Below, in pieces: positions 22,009 through 23,911 of a DNA stretch of 23,911 bases (position 1 is the stretch's first letter; every line of letters starts with the position of its first letter). The stretch comes from a virus. Both the position numbers and the translations under genes were made by a program. Under the pieces are notes generated by a model. It was not told the origin of the DNA and searched no databases. It was given only the letters and a program-made list of their open reading frames with translations. The stretch lies in IMG/VR virus record IMGVR_UViG_3300007520_000078, positions 1 to 23,911 of that record; one strand, given 5' to 3'.

Positions 22009-23391
22009 TCAGCGCGCCAGCAGCGGCACCATCAGCCGCCGCGCCGGGCGGTGCGTTTCGCCGATCATTGCGTAGGCCCGCGACAGCGCATCCACTTGGT
22101 CGTCCTTGCGGCCATGCGGGAAGTCGCGCATTTCGTTCAGCAGCGGTTGGTTCCAGGCTGCGCGCAGCAGGGCGAGCCGCCCGGCCTCCACCTGTGCCGC
22201 CACCGGCATTGCCCGCGTCAGCTTGGCCCCGGTCTCCGGCGAGGCCACCACCCGGTAGCCGGCGAGTTGGCGCGAAAGCCACGCCACCTGTTGCTTGCCG
22301 GCCTGCCCGGGGTCCTGCGGCAAGCCCACCGCCACCGCCCGCCCGTCGCGCTGCGCGGTCTGCAAAATGCAGTCGGCCACCTCGTGCGGCCCACCGCGGA
22401 ACCGCACCACATCCACCACCACCAGCCCGCCCGCCGCGTCGGCCGCCAGCTTCAGCCCCACCGTCCAGTCCGGGTCCCCGCCCGCCGACGCCTCGGTCGC
22501 CGCCAGGTCCCAGGCCCGCACCATGCGCGCCTCGCCCGGCACCGCCTCGGCGAAACCGATCCGCGCCACCGGGAACAGCGAGCCCTCGTCCGGCCGCGGC
22601 GCCTGCTGGTACAGCGCGTGCCATACCCGCGCCCCCACCGTCAGCCGCTTGCGCGCCAGCGCCGTCGCGTCCTCCCACTCCGGCCACAGCGCCTCCCCCG
22701 GCCTGCGCCCCAACGGATCGCCCTCCGGTTCGGCGAGCGCCGGCAGCCGCAACACGTCCCAGTTGTCGCCCGAAGCGAGCAGCCGCCCGCCCAGGTCGTC
22801 CTCGTGCCAGCGCGTCATCACCAGCACGATCCGCCCGCGCGGCTTCAGCCGGGTGATCAGCTCGGCGCGATACCAGTTCCACAGATGTTCGCGCGCCGGC
22901 GCGCTGTCCGCCTCGGCATGGCTCTTGATGGGGTCGTCGATCACCACCAGGTCGGCCCGCCGCCCGGTCACCGGGCCGTGGATGCCGGTGGCGAAATACT
23001 CTCCTCCCGCATTGATCCGGAACCGGTGCGCGGCATGGTTGTCGCGCGCCAGCCCATAGCCCAGCGCCTCGCTTTGCCCGGCCACCAGGTTGCGCAACTG
23101 TCGCCCGAAATGTTCCGCCAGTTCCGCCGTATGGCTCGCCGCCACCACCGAGCTCGCCGGATGGCAGCGCAGCCACCAGGCCGGGAAGATCAGCGAGGCA
23201 TAGGTCGATTTCGCGCTGCCCGGCGGCATCAGCACCATCAGCCGGTCCACCGTGCCCAGCGCCACCTGCTCCAGCTTTTCCAGCAACAGCGCATGGTGGC
23301 GTGCCGGCGCCTGCCCGGCCGGCGCCAGTACGTGGCGGGCCCAGGCATCGAGCGACAGCCCGTCATCAGCCGCCACAATGTCTGGCGCCAT
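22009..23391 (-). CDS. terL: Terminase large subunit, 460 aa
   Basis: The ATPase-nuclease motor that cuts and packages DNA. Walker A is MPPGSAKS (residues 55-62), Walker B LVVIDDP (148-154), coupling motif MTRWHEDDL (192-200). The C-terminal RNase H-like nuclease domain has WDLA with Asp295, QDPGQAGK (359-366) and FPHGRKDDQVDALSRAYA with Asp430, Asp431 and Asp434. All expected motifs are intact and length fits the family. ATG at 23391 has no clear Shine-Dalgarno sequence upstream (CCGATCCGGATCCGACAT), which is odd for the first gene of the operon; a leaderless or nearby alternate start cannot be excluded. No small subunit gene lies next to it in this window. Confidence 0.95.
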   Translation of the reverse strand: MAPDIVAADDGLSLDAWARHVLAPAGQAPARHHALLLEKLEQVALGTVDRLMVLMPPGSAKSTYASLIFPAWWLRCHPASSVVAASHTAELAEHFGRQLRNLVAGQSEALGYGLARDNHAAHRFRINAGGEYFATGIHGPVTGRRADLVVIDDPIKSHAEADSAPAREHLWNWYRAELITRLKPRGRIVLVMTRWHEDDLGGRLLASGDNWDVLRLPALAEPEGDPLGRRPGEALWPEWEDATALARKRLTVGARVWHALYQQAPRPDEGSLFPVARIGFAEAVPGEARMVRAWDLAATEASAGGDPDWTVGLKLAADAAGGLVVVDVVRFRGGPHEVADCILQTAQRDGRAVAVGLPQDPGQAGKQQVAWLSRQLAGYRVVASPETGAKLTRAMPVAAQVEAGRLALLRAAWNQPLLNEMRDFPHGRKDDQVDALSRAYAMIGETHRPARRLMVPLLAR

Positions 23392-23509
23392 ATGTCGGAT
23401 CCGGATCGGTCTGCGGTGAAGGGGAATGCGCGCCGGGGCGCCGCACTGGTGTGCCGCACAAACCGTCGATCATGGCGCTTTGTATACGCCGAACCGGGGC
23501 GGATGGGAA

Positions 23510-23591
23510 GGAAAATTTTCCATGTGCAGTAATTTTTCCTGTCCGACGCCGAAATGTGGCAAAAAAGGGGCATTCCGAGAGGGAAAAATCC
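23510..23591. promoter_or_regulatory. Cluster of GGAAAAWT sites, possible operator
   Basis: GGAAAATTTTCC (23510-23521) is an exact inverted repeat. A GGAAAAATT half-site follows on the minus strand (23531-23539), and GGAAAAATCC on the plus strand (23582-23591). Three close sites sharing GGAAAA are more than I expect by chance in DNA this rich in G and C. They lie 120-200 bases upstream of the terL start. A phage or host regulator binding here is an inference. Confidence 0.3.
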
Positions 23592-23692
23592 TAGCCCGCC
23601 AAACTCCCCCGAAACCGGCCCCCGCGCCTCGGAACCCCCCCAAAAAATGCTGGCAGATCAAATGCCTAGCCTGCCAGTCCAGGGGTCAATAA
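23522..23692 (+). CDS. Possible small Cys-rich protein, 56 aa
   Basis: ATG at 23522 on the plus strand follows AAGGA at about 9 bases. The product has six Cys at residues 2, 7, 12, 43, 48 and 51: CPTPKCGKKG early and KKCWQIKCLACQSRG at the end, with a Pro-rich middle (PPKPAPAPRNPPKK). The CxxxxC and CxxC pairs could bind one metal, in the manner of small phage zinc-finger proteins. However, codon use is unlike the other genes, with third positions far less GC-rich, and it overlaps the A/T-rich operator-like region. It may therefore be chance. I keep it at low confidence. Confidence 0.22.
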   Translation: MCSNFSCPTPKCGKKGAFREGKILARQTPPKPAPAPRNPPKKCWQIKCLACQSRGQ

Positions 23693-23792
23693 CACGTTGC
23701 GAACCAGTCATGACAGCCCCGCCGCACAGCACAAACCGCCGCCCCATAAGAATCAAGGGTTGATCCGCGGTGCAATGACCGTCTCAATGCCC

Positions 23793-23819
23793 CCCGCCCG
23801 GGGCCGATTTAAGGGCGGG
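23793..23819 (+). other. Hairpin in leader of divergent gene
   Basis: CCCGCCC (23793-23799) pairs with GGGCGGG (23813-23819) around a 13-base loop (GGGGCCGATTTAA). It lies about 80 bases upstream of the plus-strand start at 23902 and could be a leader structure or a terminator-type stem for something from the left. There is no T run after it. Confidence 0.35.
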
Positions 23820-23901
23820 CCCAAACGGACCGACTGCGGATTCTGCCCCCGGAACAACCTCCGGAACCACCCCGCCGCCGGCCACGCGGAAGGAGAGCAC
23901 G

Positions 23902-23911
23902 ATGAACTGCA
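23902..23911 (+). CDS. Start of divergent gene (partial, first codons only)
   Basis: The window ends in GGAAGGAGAGCACG followed by ATGAACTGC. The AAGGAG lies 6 bases before the ATG, the same arrangement as most genes here. Only Met-Asn-Cys can be read, so nothing can be said of the product. If real, it runs away from terL and marks the right edge of the leftward operon. Confidence 0.4.

Larger units (their letters stand above)
23392..23901. other. Intergenic control region between terL and a divergent gene
   Basis: 510 bases with no strong gene. It is partly A/T-rich near 23505-23595. GGAAAATTTTCC (23510-23521) is a perfect 12-bp palindrome, and related GGAAAAAT sequences lie at 23531-23539 (minus) and 23582-23591 (plus). 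This looks like repeated operator-type sites upstream of the leftward operon. Two hairpins lie further right: CTGGCAG/CTGCCAG (23650-23677) and CCCGCCC/GGGCGGG (23793-23819). Start signals for the leftward transcript should be here, but no unambiguous promoter was found. No small terminase frame was seen on either strand. Confidence 0.5.

Noticed and set aside
22051-23532. 493-residue plus-strand frame
   Set aside because: Antisense of terL, whose ATPase and nuclease motifs are complete on the minus strand.
23392-23901. tRNA gene or small terminase near the right edge
   Set aside because: The CTGGCAG/CTGCCAG stem is not part of a cloverleaf and no T-arm or acceptor pairing is seen; no frame here resembles a small terminase.

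Overview
The window is a leftward-transcribed (minus-strand) structural gene cluster of a contractile-tailed, double-stranded DNA phage or phage-derived element. Base composition is very GC-rich, with third codon positions almost all G or C, and no other kind of gene is seen. An alphaproteobacterial host is likely. Acetobacteraceae is my best guess, because the GC-rich double hairpins and the A/T-rich palindrome between the phage genes look like dispersed repeats I associate with that family. That host call is from memory and unverified. Only two possible plus-strand genes are seen, both at the far right edge and both weak. Almost all long plus-strand reading frames are mirror images of real minus-strand genes.

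Layout in transcription order (right to left). The packaging and head module is terminase large subunit (22009-23391), probable portal (20247-21710), scaffold (19798-20250) and major capsid protein (18347-19669). Three connector or neck genes follow (17891-18268, 17202-17864, 16374-17192), then a 49-residue gene (16144-16293). The tail trunk is sheath (14581-16140), tube (13953-14381), an assembly chaperone with a predicted -1 ribosomal frameshift (13486-13949), and a short candidate tape measure (12458-13486). The baseplate is a 65-residue gene (12255-12452), a GpU-like protein (11557-12258), GpX (11344-11529), GpD (10299-11342), GpV spike (9574-10098), GpW (9199-9570), GpJ (8093-9202) and a GpI-like protein (7233-7898). 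Host recognition comes last: glycine-rich fibre (5891-7150), fibre-tail adaptor (5289-5774) and two beta-helix tailspikes (2844-5285, and 1-2773, which runs off the left edge).

The tail gene order matches the P2/Mu type. The head order (portal, scaffold, capsid, with no protease) resembles phages such as P22 and N4. No small terminase, lysis, integrase or repressor gene is visible. Many genes are coupled by ATGA or TGATG overlaps or gaps of a few bases, so this is one long transcription unit with a few larger gaps.

The gaps are the least ordinary part. Three of them hold copies of one GC-rich double-hairpin repeat: single copies in opposite orientation at 10123-10278 and 14439-14577, and an inverted pair around an A/T-rich core at 21773-21973. 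A fourth gap (7965-8078) holds a large A/T-rich pseudo-palindrome. Inside the chaperone gene there is a complete frameshift signal: a GGGAAAC slippery heptamer, a 5-base spacer and a perfect 10-bp stem.
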